The notes beneath the pieces were generated by a model. It did not search any database. It saw only the letters and a list, made by a program, of their open reading frames with translations, and was not told the DNA's origin. The position numbers and the translations under genes were made by a program. Positions 1 to 8,763 of a stretch of DNA of 64,000 nucleotides are shown piece by piece. The DNA is taken from assembly GCF_014083985.1 (NCBI RefSeq), contig NZ_CP046907.1, forward strand, positions 6,011,150-6,075,149, in the 5' to 3' direction. This DNA is from Streptomyces sp. SCUT-3. Its GTDB lineage: Bacteria; Actinomycetota; Actinomycetes; Streptomycetales; Streptomycetaceae. Each line of letters begins with the position of its first letter. Within the stretch, counting starts at the first letter, position 1.

Positions 1-71
1 CGGGAGTCGAGCCAGCCGGCGCGGGTGTGGAAGCGCTCGTCCGCGCGGCGGATGTCGAGGATGGAGACCAT
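1..71 (-). CDS. Pirin-family protein, N-terminal fragment (runs off window)
   Basis: Only the first 23 codons lie in the window, reading leftwards from an ATG at 71. The translation ends ERFHTRAGWLDSR, which matches the N-terminal signature of the YhaK/pirin group (R-S-x-E-R-x-H-x-x-x-G-W-L-D-S/T). Members are cupin proteins with a metal centre and quercetinase-like or redox-sensing roles. It is divergent from the quinone reductase at 308, so the 236-base gap is probably a shared promoter region. A second, complete pirin follows at 1138. The family call rests on a short match. Confidence 0.6.
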   Translation of the reverse strand, partial: MVSILDIRRADERFHTRAGWLDS

Positions 72-115
72 GGGGGAGTCCTTGTCGTCCGTGCGGCCGG
101 GCTGCCGGACCGCGC

Positions 116-136
116 TTGTAGTTGAATATTATACAA
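116..136. promoter_or_regulatory. AT-rich dyad in the pirin/wrbA divergent promoter region
   Basis: TTGTA (116-120) and TACAA (132-136) face each other around a central AATATT (125-130). This is the only AT-rich block in the divergent gap. Such imperfect dyads are common operators for MarR/HxlR-type redox regulators that control quinone reductases; the link to a regulator is inference and none is encoded next to it. Confidence 0.4.
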
Positions 137-307
137 AAAGCCGGGCCGAATCATTCCCTGCTCGTCCGGGCGGTCCGATCGCCTCGAAAATGGTTTAAGG
201 TTGAACCAGTGCCCGGTCGACGGGCGCGGAGCGCAAGGACGAAATCTGTCATGGGCATCTTTAGCCGCAACCGCACGAACACCCCCCACGGAACGGAGAA
301 CCCCGCT

Positions 308-928
308 GTGAGCACCCCGACCAAGGTCGCCGTCGTCTACTACTCCTCCACCGGTACGATCGCCGAGGTCGCCCGGGAGATCGCCCAGTACGCGGAGAAG
401 GCCGGTGCCGAGGTCCGCCTGCTCAAGGCCGCCGAACTGGCCCCGCAGGCCGCGATCGACTCCAACCCCGCCTGGGCCGCCAACGCCGCCGCCACCGCCG
501 ACGTCCCCCACGCCACCCCGGCCGACATCGAGTGGGCCGACGCCGTGGTCTTCGGCTCGCCCACCCGCTTCGGCAACATCGCCTCCCAGCTGAAGCAGTT
601 CATCGACACCCTCGGCGGCCTGTGGGCCCAGGGCAAGCTGGCCGACAAGGTCTACAGCGGCTTCACCTCCTCCGCCACCACCCACGGCGGCCAGGAGTCC
701 ACCCTGCTCGCCCTGTACAACTCCTTCCACCACTTCGGCGGCATCGTCGTCGCCCCCGGCTACACCGACCCCGCCAAGTTCGCCGACGGCAACCCCTACG
801 GCACCTCCCACGTCGACGCCCAGGGCAACAATCCCGTCGACGACACCACCCGCGCCGCCGCCCGCGTCCAGGCCGAGCGCGTCGTGAAGATCGCCTCCGC
901 CCTCAAGGCCGGCCTCGCCGCCGCCTGA
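308..928 (+). CDS. wrbA: NAD(P)H:quinone oxidoreductase, WrbA type
   Basis: Flavodoxin-like FMN protein of 206 residues, the usual WrbA size, that reduces quinones by two electrons and so limits redox cycling. Visible motifs are the FMN phosphate loop YYSSTGT (about 11-17), GSPTRFGN (about 83-90) and GGQEST (about 130). The chosen GTG at 308 is preceded by ACGGAGA, and translation then starts MSTPTKVAVVYYSS as in the family; in-frame codons upstream to 122 look non-coding. The pirin on the left is divergent and another pirin lies downstream on the same strand, a frequent pairing of redox-stress genes. Confidence 0.9.
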   Translation: MSTPTKVAVVYYSSTGTIAEVAREIAQYAEKAGAEVRLLKAAELAPQAAIDSNPAWAANAAATADVPHATPADIEWADAVVFGSPTRFGNIASQLKQFIDTLGGLWAQGKLADKVYSGFTSSATTHGGQESTLLALYNSFHHFGGIVVAPGYTDPAKFADGNPYGTSHVDAQGNNPVDDTTRAAARVQAERVVKIASALKAGLAAA

Positions 929-1137
929 GCCGCACCCGGCACGGAAGCACGGGCCCCGGGCCGGCCGCACGACGGAGTACAACGGAGTGCGACGGAGTGC
1001 GGCCGGCCAGGCCCGGACTGACGCCGCCCGGCCCGGGCCCCGCCCGGTACAAGGGCTCGCCGGGGGCGCCGCGGGAGGCCCCGGGCGAACCACGGGACCC
1101 GGGCCCCGCCCCGACCGCGCGCGAGAGGATACGGAAC

Positions 1138-2106
1138 ATGAGCAACCTCGATCTTCGACCGGTGCCGAGCGCCTGCGGCGGCCGTGGCGACGTCTCCGCC
1201 GCCCCCGTGCACGAGCTCCTGCCTCCCCGCAGAGTCCCGCTCGGCGAGAGCACCGTGGTACGGCGCCTGCTGCCCAACCTGGGCCGGCGCATGGTCGGCG
1301 CCTGGTGCTTCGTGGACCACTACGGCCCCGACGACATCGCCGACGAGCCGGGCATGCAGGTCCCCCCGCACCCGCACATCGGACTGCAGACGGTCAGCTG
1401 GCTGCACGAGGGCGAGGTCCTGCACCGCGACAGCCTGGGCAGCCTGCAGACCGTCCGCCCCCGCGAGCTGGGCCTGATGACGGCAGGCCGGGCGATCTCG
1501 CACTCGGAGGAGTCCCCCCGAGAGCACGCCCGCCTCCTGCACGGCGCCCAACTGTGGGTCGCCCTTCCCGACGCACACCGGCACACCGCGCCGGCCTTCG
1601 AGCACCACGCGGACCTCCCCGTGGTCACCCACGGCCCGGGACTGCGCGCCACCGTGATCCTGGGCGAACTGGACGGCGCGGCGTCCCCGGGGACCGCGTA
1701 CACCCCGATCGTCGGCGCCGACATCGCACTGACCCGCGGCACGGAGGCACGGCTGCCGGTCGAGCCGGACTTCGAGTACGCGGTCCTGACCATGTCCGGT
1801 TCCGTCGAGGCCGACGGAGTGCCCCTGGAACCCGGGTCCATGCTCTACCTCGGCTGCGGCCGCACGGAGCTGGCGCTGCGGGCTGACACCGACAGTGCCC
1901 TGATGCTCCTGGGCGGCGAACCGTTCGAGGAGAAGATCATCATGTGGTGGAACTTCGTCGGCCGCTCCCACGAGGAGATCGAGACGGCGCGGGCGGACTG
2001 GGCGGCGGGCTCCCGCTTCGGCGAGGTCAAGGGCTACGACGGCGCCCGCCTCCCCGCCCCCCAACTCCCCCCAGTGGCCCTGAAACCCCGGGGACGGGTG
2101 CGCTGA
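1138..2106 (+). CDS. Pirin family protein (cupin)
   Basis: Complete pirin of 322 residues. The N-terminal cupin carries the four expected metal ligands: His78 and His80 in PHPHIG, and His122 and Glu124 in SHSEESP. Pirins bind Fe or another divalent metal; bacterial members act as quercetin dioxygenases or redox sensors, and the substrate here is unknown. ATG at 1138 is chosen because GAGAGGA lies just upstream and the in-frame extension to 532 is the shadow of wrbA. It lies 209 bases after wrbA on the same strand, across a gap that holds three short ACGGAGTNC-like direct repeats. Confidence 0.9.
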   Translation: MSNLDLRPVPSACGGRGDVSAAPVHELLPPRRVPLGESTVVRRLLPNLGRRMVGAWCFVDHYGPDDIADEPGMQVPPHPHIGLQTVSWLHEGEVLHRDSLGSLQTVRPRELGLMTAGRAISHSEESPREHARLLHGAQLWVALPDAHRHTAPAFEHHADLPVVTHGPGLRATVILGELDGAASPGTAYTPIVGADIALTRGTEARLPVEPDFEYAVLTMSGSVEADGVPLEPGSMLYLGCGRTELALRADTDSALMLLGGEPFEEKIIMWWNFVGRSHEEIETARADWAAGSRFGEVKGYDGARLPAPQLPPVALKPRGRVR

Positions 2107-2239
2107 CCTGAGGTTTTCCGCGGCAACCCCGTTGTCGGGCGGCGTGCTGCGGGGCTCCTCCGCACGGCCCGCCCGAAGGCGGATGCCGGTCGCAAGTGTC
2201 GGCAGGTGTGACCAGCTCTCGTCGGACACTTGCTGACCT

Positions 2240-3106
2240 TCACGGTGGCTGCCGTGTCCGGCTGCTGGGCGGCCGGGTGCAGGCCCAGCAGGTGCCGCCA
2301 GGACAGGGGGTGCCGGCGAGCGGGCGGACGGCGAGGCCGGGTGTCGGCGGGAAGGTGGCCCGGCACAGGCCGACCGCCCGGCCCACCTGCACCAGGTGCA
2401 CACAGGACGCGGTGTCCGTCTCGTACATGCGCCGGGGCGTGAAGCCGGCCCGGGCGCAGGCCGCGGTGAAGCAGTCCGCGAAGCAGCCGTCGCCGGGGAC
2501 GCACGCCCATTCCTCGTCCGCGAGCGCGGCCGGGTCGACCTCGCGCCCGCGGGCCGGCCGGTGCCGGTCGGCGAGCATCACGCAGACGGGGTCGACGGCG
2601 ATCTCCTCCCAGAGGACGTGCGGGCACTGCGGCGGCGGCGCCGAGCCGCAGGTGCCGGTGAGAACGTAGTCCAGGCGGCCCTCGGCCAGCAGCTCCGCCA
2701 GTTCCCGCTCCGACCAGGAGGCGCAGGTGGACACGGTGGTGCCGGGCACCGCGTCGGCGAGCCGGTCCACCAGGGCACCCAGCAGCGGTCCGTGCGTGGC
2801 GCCGAGCCGCAGCCGCTGCCGCTGCCCGTCCGGCCGGGTCCGCGCGAACAGGGCTGCCTCCCGCTGGAGGTCGCTCACCGCGGGCAGCACGATCCGGGTA
2901 CGTTCGAGGACCAGTTCACCGAGGGCGGTGGTGGTCACTCCGTGCCGCCCGCGTTCGAACAGCGCGCCGCCCAGGGCCCGTTCGATGCGTCTGAGCTGCG
3001 CGCTGAGCGCGGGCTGGGTAAGCCCCAGTACGCTCGCCGCCCTGGTCAGGCTGCCCGCGTCGGCGATGGCCCGGATGGTCTTCAGATGCCGCAACTCCAG
3101 CTCCAT
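2240..3106 (-). CDS. LysR family transcriptional regulator, C-terminus apparently frameshifted
   Basis: Residues 1-60 (MELELRHLKTIRAIADAGS then LTRAASVLGLTQPALS) form a standard LysR winged helix; the rest is the effector-binding domain. In the read frame the protein ends ...LAGTPCPGGTCWACTR. One extra base in the G run at 2306-2310 would give LAGTPLSWRHLLGLHPA, the canonical LysR ending, but that frame then stays open to 2034, overlapping the pirin 3' end. The indel may be real or a base-calling error. It is divergent from the AraC gene with about 100 bases between them, so it may control itself and that gene. The target is unknown. Confidence 0.85.
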   Translation of the reverse strand: MELELRHLKTIRAIADAGSLTRAASVLGLTQPALSAQLRRIERALGGALFERGRHGVTTTALGELVLERTRIVLPAVSDLQREAALFARTRPDGQRQRLRLGATHGPLLGALVDRLADAVPGTTVSTCASWSERELAELLAEGRLDYVLTGTCGSAPPPQCPHVLWEEIAVDPVCVMLADRHRPARGREVDPAALADEEWACVPGDGCFADCFTAACARAGFTPRRMYETDTASCVHLVQVGRAVGLCRATFPPTPGLAVRPLAGTPCPGGTCWACTRPPSSRTRQPP

Positions 3107-3208
3107 GAGGGGAGCTTGCGGTCCCGGAGGACGACGGGCAAGGGGTTGGTACAGACCTGAACGGGAACGGATGTGCCCGACCAGGTCGTGTCCCCGAGAG
3201 GAGTACGA

Positions 3209-4150
3209 GTGACGCGCAGCACCACCGTCCTGCCGGGAGTCCCCGCCCTGCCGGCCGGCCCGGGGGACGTGCCGCTGCACCGGCTGGAGGTGCCCTCGCC
3301 CACCGCCCTGCCCTTCGCGGTGGGCTCCTTCGAGGAGGTTGGCCCGCTGTCGCGGTGGGACCGGCCGCACCGGCACACCTTCTACGAGATCGTCCACGTC
3401 CGCGCCGGTTCGGGCACCCATGCCGTCGATCTCGTCCGGTGGCCGGTCGAGCCCCCGCAGCTGGCCGTGATTCTGCCCGGCCAGGTGCACCACTGGGAGG
3501 GCGGGCAGGGACCCGAGGGCTCGCTCGTGCTGTTCACCGACGACTTCCTGGTGGACCACCCCGGCGACCGTGAGCTGCTGCGGGAGCTGGGAGCGCACTG
3601 CCGGTACGGGCTGGACGCCGGGCAGGACCGGTCGATCGGGGGCCTGATCGCCGAGCTGGCCGCCGAGTACCGGCAGCGCGCCCCGGGGCACGAGAGCGTC
3701 CTGCGGTCCCTGCTCCACATCCTGATCGTGCGCGCCGCCCGGCTACCGTGCCGCACGGGACAGGGCCGCGAGCCGCGCGCCCACGGCCGTACGGCCGCCG
3801 TGGCGGAGGCCTTCGCGGAGCTGATCACGCGGCCCGGGGCGGCGGGCCGGACGGTGCGGGAGTGCGCCGATCGGTTGGGTGTCTCACCCGGCTACCTCAC
3901 CCAGGCGGTCCGGGCGGCCACCGGCCGGCCGCCCGGACGGCTCCTCATCGAGGCCCGCGTGTACCAGGCCCAACAGCTGCTCGCTCACACCGAGTTGACT
4001 GTACGACAGGTTGCCGCCCGCACCGGATTCGACGACCCGGCCTACTTCGGGCGGTTCTTCCGACGCGAGACCGGCAGCAGTCCCGGCGCCTTCCGAAAAC
4101 ACCACAGCCGCCACCACCAGTCCCTCGAAGCGCCGTCGGCACCCGCCTAG
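3209..4150 (+). CDS. AraC family transcriptional regulator
   Basis: A 313-residue regulator with an N-terminal cupin-like sensor (about 20-150; HRHTFYEIVHVRAGSG) and a C-terminal double helix-turn-helix (about 205-300; ending ARTGFDDPAYFGRFFRRETG). GTG at 3209 has GAGGAG close upstream; the in-frame ATG at 3173 lacks a ribosome site. Only 33 bases separate it from the dioxygenase gene, which has its own GAGGAGGAG site, so the two are probably cotranscribed and the regulator likely senses an aromatic or sugar-derived inducer of that enzyme. The inducer is inferred, not shown. Confidence 0.85.
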   Translation: MTRSTTVLPGVPALPAGPGDVPLHRLEVPSPTALPFAVGSFEEVGPLSRWDRPHRHTFYEIVHVRAGSGTHAVDLVRWPVEPPQLAVILPGQVHHWEGGQGPEGSLVLFTDDFLVDHPGDRELLRELGAHCRYGLDAGQDRSIGGLIAELAAEYRQRAPGHESVLRSLLHILIVRAARLPCRTGQGREPRAHGRTAAVAEAFAELITRPGAAGRTVRECADRLGVSPGYLTQAVRAATGRPPGRLLIEARVYQAQQLLAHTELTVRQVAARTGFDDPAYFGRFFRRETGSSPGAFRKHHSRHHQSLEAPSAPA

Positions 4151-4183
4151 TTTCGGTGTCCACCACCCCCACGAGGAGGAGAC

Positions 4184-5044
4184 ATGGACGAGGCAGGCAC
4201 GTACGGCGCGGGTCCGGACGACCCCGGCACCGGCCGTGAGCCGGCATCTCCCCGGCTCGTCCGCCGCAAGACGGTGCTGCGGGCCGCGCTCGCGGCCACC
4301 GCCGCGATTCCAGTCGCCCTGGCCGCCGGACCGGCCCTCGCCCGCACTGCGGCGGCGAGCGGCACCGCGCCGCAGCTCACGCCGTCCTGCGACGACGGCG
4401 ACGACCCCACCCCGGAGCAGATGGAGGGCCCCTACTTCAAGCCGAACTCACCGCAGCGCACCAGCCTGCTGGAGCCAGGCATGCCGGGCACCTTGCTGAC
4501 CGTGACGGGTCATGTCTTCGGCCGCACCTGCCTGCCCCTGTCCGGGGTGCTGCTGGACTTCTGGCAGGCTGATGCCAACGGCGCCTACGACAACACGGGT
4601 TTCCGGCTGCGCGGGCACCAGTACACCGATTCCCGCGGCTCCTTCACGCTCACCACGATCGTGCCGGGCCTGTACCCGGGGCGCACCCGCCACCTCCACG
4701 TCAAGCTGCAGGCGCCCGGCCGTCCGGTCCTGACCACGCAGCTGTACTTCCCGAACGAGCCGCGCAACAACACCGACACGATCTTTGATCCGCGGCTGCT
4801 GATGACCGTGCGCGACGGGGGCGGCGGCCGGGAGGCGGCGTTCGACTTCGTCCTCGACGTCCCGCAGAGCCCGGGCCCCGGCCCCACGCCCACCCCGCCG
4901 GGCGGGACCTGGGCGGTGGGCGTCACCTATCGGGCGGGCGACCGGGTCACGTACGCGGGACGCGCCTACGTCTGCCTCCAGGCGCACACCGCACAGCCGG
5001 GCTGGGAGCCGCCGGCGGTGCCGGCCCTGTGGCGGGCGGCGTGA
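4184..5044 (+). CDS. Secreted intradiol ring-cleavage dioxygenase with C-terminal CBM5/12
   Basis: 286 residues. Arg27-Arg28 followed by a hydrophobic stretch (31-55) is a Tat-type signal. The dioxygenase core (about 75-225) keeps the Fe(III) ligands Tyr135, Tyr164, His170 and His172. After a Pro/Gly/Thr linker (228-240) comes a 45-residue chitin/cellulose-binding CBM5/12 module (WAVGVTYRAGDRVTYAG, then YVCLQAHT). The same architecture is known from SACTE_2871 of Streptomyces sp. SirexAA-E, an extracellular catechol dioxygenase of a cellulolytic strain. It probably cleaves lignin-derived catechols while held on polysaccharide. Folded-state export by Tat fits a metalloenzyme. Confidence 0.9.
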   Translation: MDEAGTYGAGPDDPGTGREPASPRLVRRKTVLRAALAATAAIPVALAAGPALARTAAASGTAPQLTPSCDDGDDPTPEQMEGPYFKPNSPQRTSLLEPGMPGTLLTVTGHVFGRTCLPLSGVLLDFWQADANGAYDNTGFRLRGHQYTDSRGSFTLTTIVPGLYPGRTRHLHVKLQAPGRPVLTTQLYFPNEPRNNTDTIFDPRLLMTVRDGGGGREAAFDFVLDVPQSPGPGPTPTPPGGTWAVGVTYRAGDRVTYAGRAYVCLQAHTAQPGWEPPAVPALWRAA

Positions 5045-5101
5045 GCCGGCGGCGCCGTGCGGGGGGACGGCGCCGCCGGCTGCCCGGCCGTGCGGGCCCG
5101 C

Positions 5102-5692
5102 CCACGCCGATCCGGTCGCGGGCCAGCGGTGGAACAGGGTTCCGAGCTTGTCCGAGAACTCCTGCCGCCGCTCGGCACGGTACTGCCGGCGAGCCTGGGC
5201 CACGGCCTCTTCCGCGGCCTTCCGCGCCGAGCGGACCTCAGCCTCGACCTCCCCGGCGGGCACCCGCACGATCGTCCCGCCCAGCCGCTCGGCGACGGCG
5301 TCCGCAGGCCCGGGGTCGTCCTCCTCCGCCCCGGCGACCAGGACGTTGCTGCCGTTGTCCACGCCGCGGCTGAGCACGGTCAGCGCGTCCATCGACCCGG
5401 CCGCGTCGTCGGCGTCGGAGGCCATGCCGACGAGCGTTCCGGCACCCCGGCCGAGAAAGACGCCCATGGGCCCGCCGAGCAACCCGATCAGCGCGCCGAC
5501 GATGCCGCCGACCGCCGTGGTGCTGCCGGCGCCGGGTTCGTAGCTCTCGGGCACGGACAGGGTGCCGTCCTCCGCGCGCTCCAGGATTGCCGCCCGGCCC
5601 ACCGACGGCAGTTGCTCGACCTCGGAGAAGGCCTGGTAGGTGCGGGCGGGGCCGGGGAAGCGGAAGAACATGACCTTGGCGTTCCAGGCCAT
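5102..5692 (-). CDS. DUF1269-type membrane stress protein, 3' end ill-defined
   Basis: ATG at 5692 opens MAWNAKVMFFRFPG; the protein shows a glycine-zipper-like hydrophobic hairpin (about residues 68-95; VGGIVGALIGLLGGPMGVFLG) and a charged C-terminal helix ending FSDKLGTLFHRW near 5123. This is the DUF1269 (general stress, membrane-inserting) pattern; function unknown. No stop occurs in this frame until 4448, so formally the gene would run antisense through the dioxygenase gene. The family-like part ends near 5100, which is given as an approximate end. A 112-bp stretch of this gene is repeated at 7244-7355. Confidence 0.65.
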
Positions 5693-6013
5693 GGCGGACT
5701 CCTTGCACGACTGCGGGTGGGCAGGGCCCGGCTGCGCGGGCCCGCCGAGTTCCGGCGACAGGAGAAATCGCCACGAACCCACAGTGGGCCGTATGCCTCC
5801 GCATCGCCGCGGGGGTCTGTGAAGATGAGCGATGCGGCCGCTGAGGAGAGGCTGTCCGCAGAGGCCGGGGCGACGGAACGGCAGCTTCAGGTCCCGGGTT
5901 CCGACTGATTCTTTGGACCTTGTGCGGCGTTGTGCCGAGGGCCCCGGTGAGCCGTCATGAGGGTTTTCAAGATCGTAGGCATCTCTGGCTCGGCCGTTGA
6001 GACTCCGCTGCCG
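5693..6013. other. Intergenic stretch, nothing recognised
   Basis: A 321-base gap between the DUF1269 start and the 3' end of the phosphatase gene. No ORF with coding character, RNA gene or strong hairpin was seen. It must hold the promoter of the leftward DUF1269 gene. Confidence 0.5.
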
Positions 6014-7153
6014 TCACTTCTGTGATCCACCGGCCTGCGGTGCGACGGAGGGGGCCCGTCCCACGCTGCCGACCGGGACATGTGTGACCGCGAGGGCTGC
6101 GGCATCGTCTTCGAGTTCTTCGGTGTGCCGGAACAGAGCGGCGAGCATGGCGTCCAGTACGGCCCCGGGGTCCAGAGGGAGGGGGCCGGTCAGCGGGGGG
6201 ACGGGGTCGAAGAAGACGCCGTTTCGGTCGCGGGCCTCGATGATGCCGTCGGTGAACATCACGAGCGTGGCGCCGGGGGGCCACTCGAACTCGTCCACCG
6301 GGACGTCGGGCCCGGCCAGGTCGCCCATGCCCAGCGGCAGTGACGGCTCCTCCGGTTCCAGGGGAGTCACCTTGCCCTCGTGGACCATCAGCGGCGCCGG
6401 GTGGCCCCGGTTCGCCATGCGCAACACGGAACGGTCGGGGGAGATCTCGGCGATGACGGCGGTGACGAAGGCTTCGTCCGGCGCATCGGCCTGGCGGCTC
6501 TTGACGTCCTGCAGCTGCACTTCCACGCCGCGGACGATGGTGGGCAGGTCCGGCAGCTGAAGGGCCGCCGCGTGGAAGGCGCCCAGCAGGGTGTTGACCA
6601 TGGTGACCGCCTGCATGCCCTTGCCGCGGACGTCGCCGACCACCATGCGGAGGCCGTAGGGGGTGTCGTGGACCGCGTAGAGGTCGCCGCCGATCAGGGC
6701 CTCTTCCTGGGCAGCCCGATACCGGGCGGCGACGGCCAGCCCCCGGACACGGTCGGGCACGGCCGGCAGTACCGCGCGCTGGACCGCCTCCGCCACCTCG
6801 CGGGACGTTCTCAGCTGTTCCCGCTCGCGTGCGAACATCCGGTTGAGGAACGCCGCGACGACGGTCAGGACGCCGATGCTTGCGAGCGCAACGAAATCCG
6901 AACGGGTGGAGAAAGTACGGCCTTCGCGAAGAGCCAGAAGTGTCCCGACCAGGCAGGCCGCCACACCACTGGTGATCGTCCAGGCCAGAGAGAGCATCGG
7001 TGCCGCGATCACGGAGACAGCCGCCAGGAGGGGGAATGTGCTGAATTCCGGCCAGGCGAGATCAATGACGACCGCAGTGAGGAGCACGGCGGCAGGCAGG
7101 CACCGGGACCACCGCACCCTCCTGGAGGCGCGCTTGTGCTGGTACCGCTCCAT
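6014..7153 (-). CDS. Membrane-anchored SpoIIE/PP2C-type serine phosphatase
   Basis: 379 residues. About three transmembrane segments lie in 15-110 (CLPAAVLLTAVVIDLAW; FPLLAAVSVIAAPML; FVALASIGVLTVVAAFL), then a short coiled linker and a PP2C-SpoIIE domain (about 135-365) with GGDLYAV, VGDVRGKGMQA, MFTDGIIEARD and a final DDAAALAV metal-binding motif. Such enzymes dephosphorylate anti-anti-sigma factors in partner-switching stress pathways; no anti-sigma gene is adjacent, so the partner is unknown. ATG at 7153 is the natural start. The gene sits between a full DUF1269 gene and a fragment of a second copy, so it may be part of an old duplication. Confidence 0.9.
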   Translation of the reverse strand: MERYQHKRASRRVRWSRCLPAAVLLTAVVIDLAWPEFSTFPLLAAVSVIAAPMLSLAWTITSGVAACLVGTLLALREGRTFSTRSDFVALASIGVLTVVAAFLNRMFAREREQLRTSREVAEAVQRAVLPAVPDRVRGLAVAARYRAAQEEALIGGDLYAVHDTPYGLRMVVGDVRGKGMQAVTMVNTLLGAFHAAALQLPDLPTIVRGVEVQLQDVKSRQADAPDEAFVTAVIAEISPDRSVLRMANRGHPAPLMVHEGKVTPLEPEEPSLPLGMGDLAGPDVPVDEFEWPPGATLVMFTDGIIEARDRNGVFFDPVPPLTGPLPLDPGAVLDAMLAALFRHTEELEDDAAALAVTHVPVGSVGRAPSVAPQAGGSQK

Positions 7154-7243
7154 CCCTGTCGTCCTTAATTCGTCCTGTGCCGATCCGCTCCCCAGTTTCT
7201 GGTGGATCCTTGTTCAAGGCGACCGCTGGGCCGTCTCGGTCTG

Positions 7244-7357
7244 TGCGCCGACGACGCCGCCGACCGCCGTGGTGTTGCCGGCGCGGGTTCGTAGCTCTCG
7301 GGCACGGGCAGGGCGCCGTCCTCCGCGCGCCCCAGGATCGCCGCCCGGCCCACCGGG
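7244..7357 (-). pseudogene. Fragment of a second DUF1269 gene
   Basis: About 112 bases match 5492-5603 of the DUF1269 gene almost base for base (shared TTCGTAGCTCTCGGGCACGG and GCCGCCCGGCCCACCG), with one missing C in GCGC(C)GGG that breaks the frame. Neither the start nor the hydrophobic hairpin is present. It is a remnant of a duplicated gene, now on the other side of the phosphatase. Confidence 0.75.
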
Positions 7358-7531
7358 ACGCTTCGCCGGGTGATTGCGCTCAAATTCCACGGGTTCACAC
7401 GCGTGTGCCCGTAAGCCTGTACGCCGCACCGTGGCCGTGGTGGCGCCTGGACAAGCAGAAGGGCCCCAGGCCCTGTTCTCCCGAAGTCACGGCGAAGTGA
7501 CAGCAGCTCTCCGTTGGCCGTGGTGCGATGC

Positions 7532-8060
7532 TCAGTGAGCGAGGATTTTGATGGCGATGACGAACACGCACAGGAGGGTTTCGACGGCGACGATGGGAAT
7601 TCGGCGGCCACCGCTCATTGGCGATCGGGTCACGGCGAAAACCATGACCAGGATCTGTGTGACAACCAGGAGGCCGGCCGCGATAACAAGTCCCGTCCTG
7701 AGCGTCCACGGCCCGGCGGCGCCCAAGGACACCGCAATGACCGGCCCCAGAGCGGTTTCCAGCGCCTGCCCAGCCATGAACAGGATGCGCTTGAGCCGCT
7801 TGCCTCGCGGAGCGGCAGTTATGAAAGGCGGAATGGGCAACCAATTCGGCAACCAGACCGGCCGCCCACAGCCCGTCCATGGTGACGCCGATGCTGACAG
7901 CCGCCGAAACAGCTGTGAAGCTCTCCGCCTGGCCAAGGACGATCAACACAGCGGACAATCCACTCAGCGTGGCATGCACCCGTTCCCGTAACGCCGAGGA
8001 AAGAGTCTCCAGATCAGGCAATGCGGAATCGGCCGGGCCGTTTGGATCAGGTGAACTCAA
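7532..8060 (-). pseudogene. Small integral membrane protein, frameshifted
   Basis: A TTG start at 8060 has an excellent ribosome site (GGGGAGGT) and gives MSSPDPNGPADSALPDLETL followed by hydrophobic helices up to VAELVAHSAFH. At about 7800-7840 the coding signal moves to another frame, which continues RLKRILFMAGQALETALGP, then two more membrane helices and a stop at 7532. Joined, the product would be about 175 residues with four or five transmembrane segments. I do not recognise the family. The start overlaps the end of the preceding small reading frame (stop at 8047), suggesting translational coupling. The break could be a sequencing indel. Confidence 0.55.
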
Positions 8061-8193
8061 GAGGTTTACCTCCCCGGTCAGGTGTCACCGCCCCCGGATC
8101 GATCCGGCCGTATCCCGCAACGGAGACGTCCTCGGGAGCAACCGGGTGCGGCGGCACGGCCCGCCACTTGCTGCAGGTCGTCACCGCCGGCAT
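8047..8193 (-). CDS. Possible small ORF coupled to the downstream membrane gene
   Basis: A 48-codon frame (MPAVTTCSKWRAVPPHPVAP... ending KPLEFT) with GGGAGGG just before the ATG; its stop overlaps the TTG start of the next gene. Codon use is Streptomyces-like. No family recognised; it may be the tail of a decayed longer gene, because the same frame is coding-like further upstream but carries a TGA near 8270. Confidence 0.35.
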   Translation of the reverse strand: MPAVTTCSKWRAVPPHPVAPEDVSVAGYGRIDPGAVTPDRGGKPLEFT

Positions 8194-8716
8194 GCCCTCC
8201 CGCCCGAGCGGCACGAACCACCGCCCCGGCTCCCGGCGGGCCGCAGCAGCCGTGCTCTGCTCTGCGCGTCACCCGCGCCGGTCGGACGCGCGCGGCTCGA
8301 TGGCGTTCGGCTCCGGCACGTCGGCCCCGGCCTGCGCCGAGGCGACCAGTGAGGCGACCAGTGAGGGGTCGCTCGTGTCGACGACCACGGCGACGCCCTG
8401 CCGGCAGCAGGCTGAGCGGCGGCAGCAGGCTGCCGGAGCACACCAGCACCGCGCTGAGGGTTTCCCGGATACCGGCTGTCCTCCTGCACCGCCCAGGCCG
8501 GCCGGTCAGTGTCTGCGGGCCGGACGGACTGCGCCGGGTCGCCCGTACGGCGGCACTGGAACAGCTGTGCTTCAGGTACCTCACTCCCGGGCGGAGCCCT
8601 GCCGCACGGGCTGCCCGCAGGAGAGGCCGATGACCCACAGCGCCGACTGTGTGCGGCAGCGTCTGCGCGAGGTTGCATGCGAGCTCTGCGCGCCTCGGCG
8701 GGAGCCGCCCGATCAA
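8194..8716 (-). pseudogene. Decayed coding region
   Basis: Leftward-reading pieces with protein-like composition (VLVCSGSLLPPLSLL near 8420; GVAVVVDTSDPSLV near 8370) occur in different frames separated by stops. They look like parts of one or two disrupted genes. No family was recognised, and limits are approximate. Confidence 0.3.
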
Positions 8717-8763
8717 GGCGGGACCTTCCTGTCCGTCCCGGCGATCGGCGTGCGAGTGGTGAG

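Noticed and set aside
928..1137. ACGGAGTNC triplicate as a regulator site
   Set aside because: Repeats are imperfect and not symmetric; insufficient support.
4448..5101. Leftward continuation of the DUF1269 frame
   Set aside because: It lies antisense to the dioxygenase gene and shows no family similarity; only the lack of stop codons in GC-rich DNA keeps it open.
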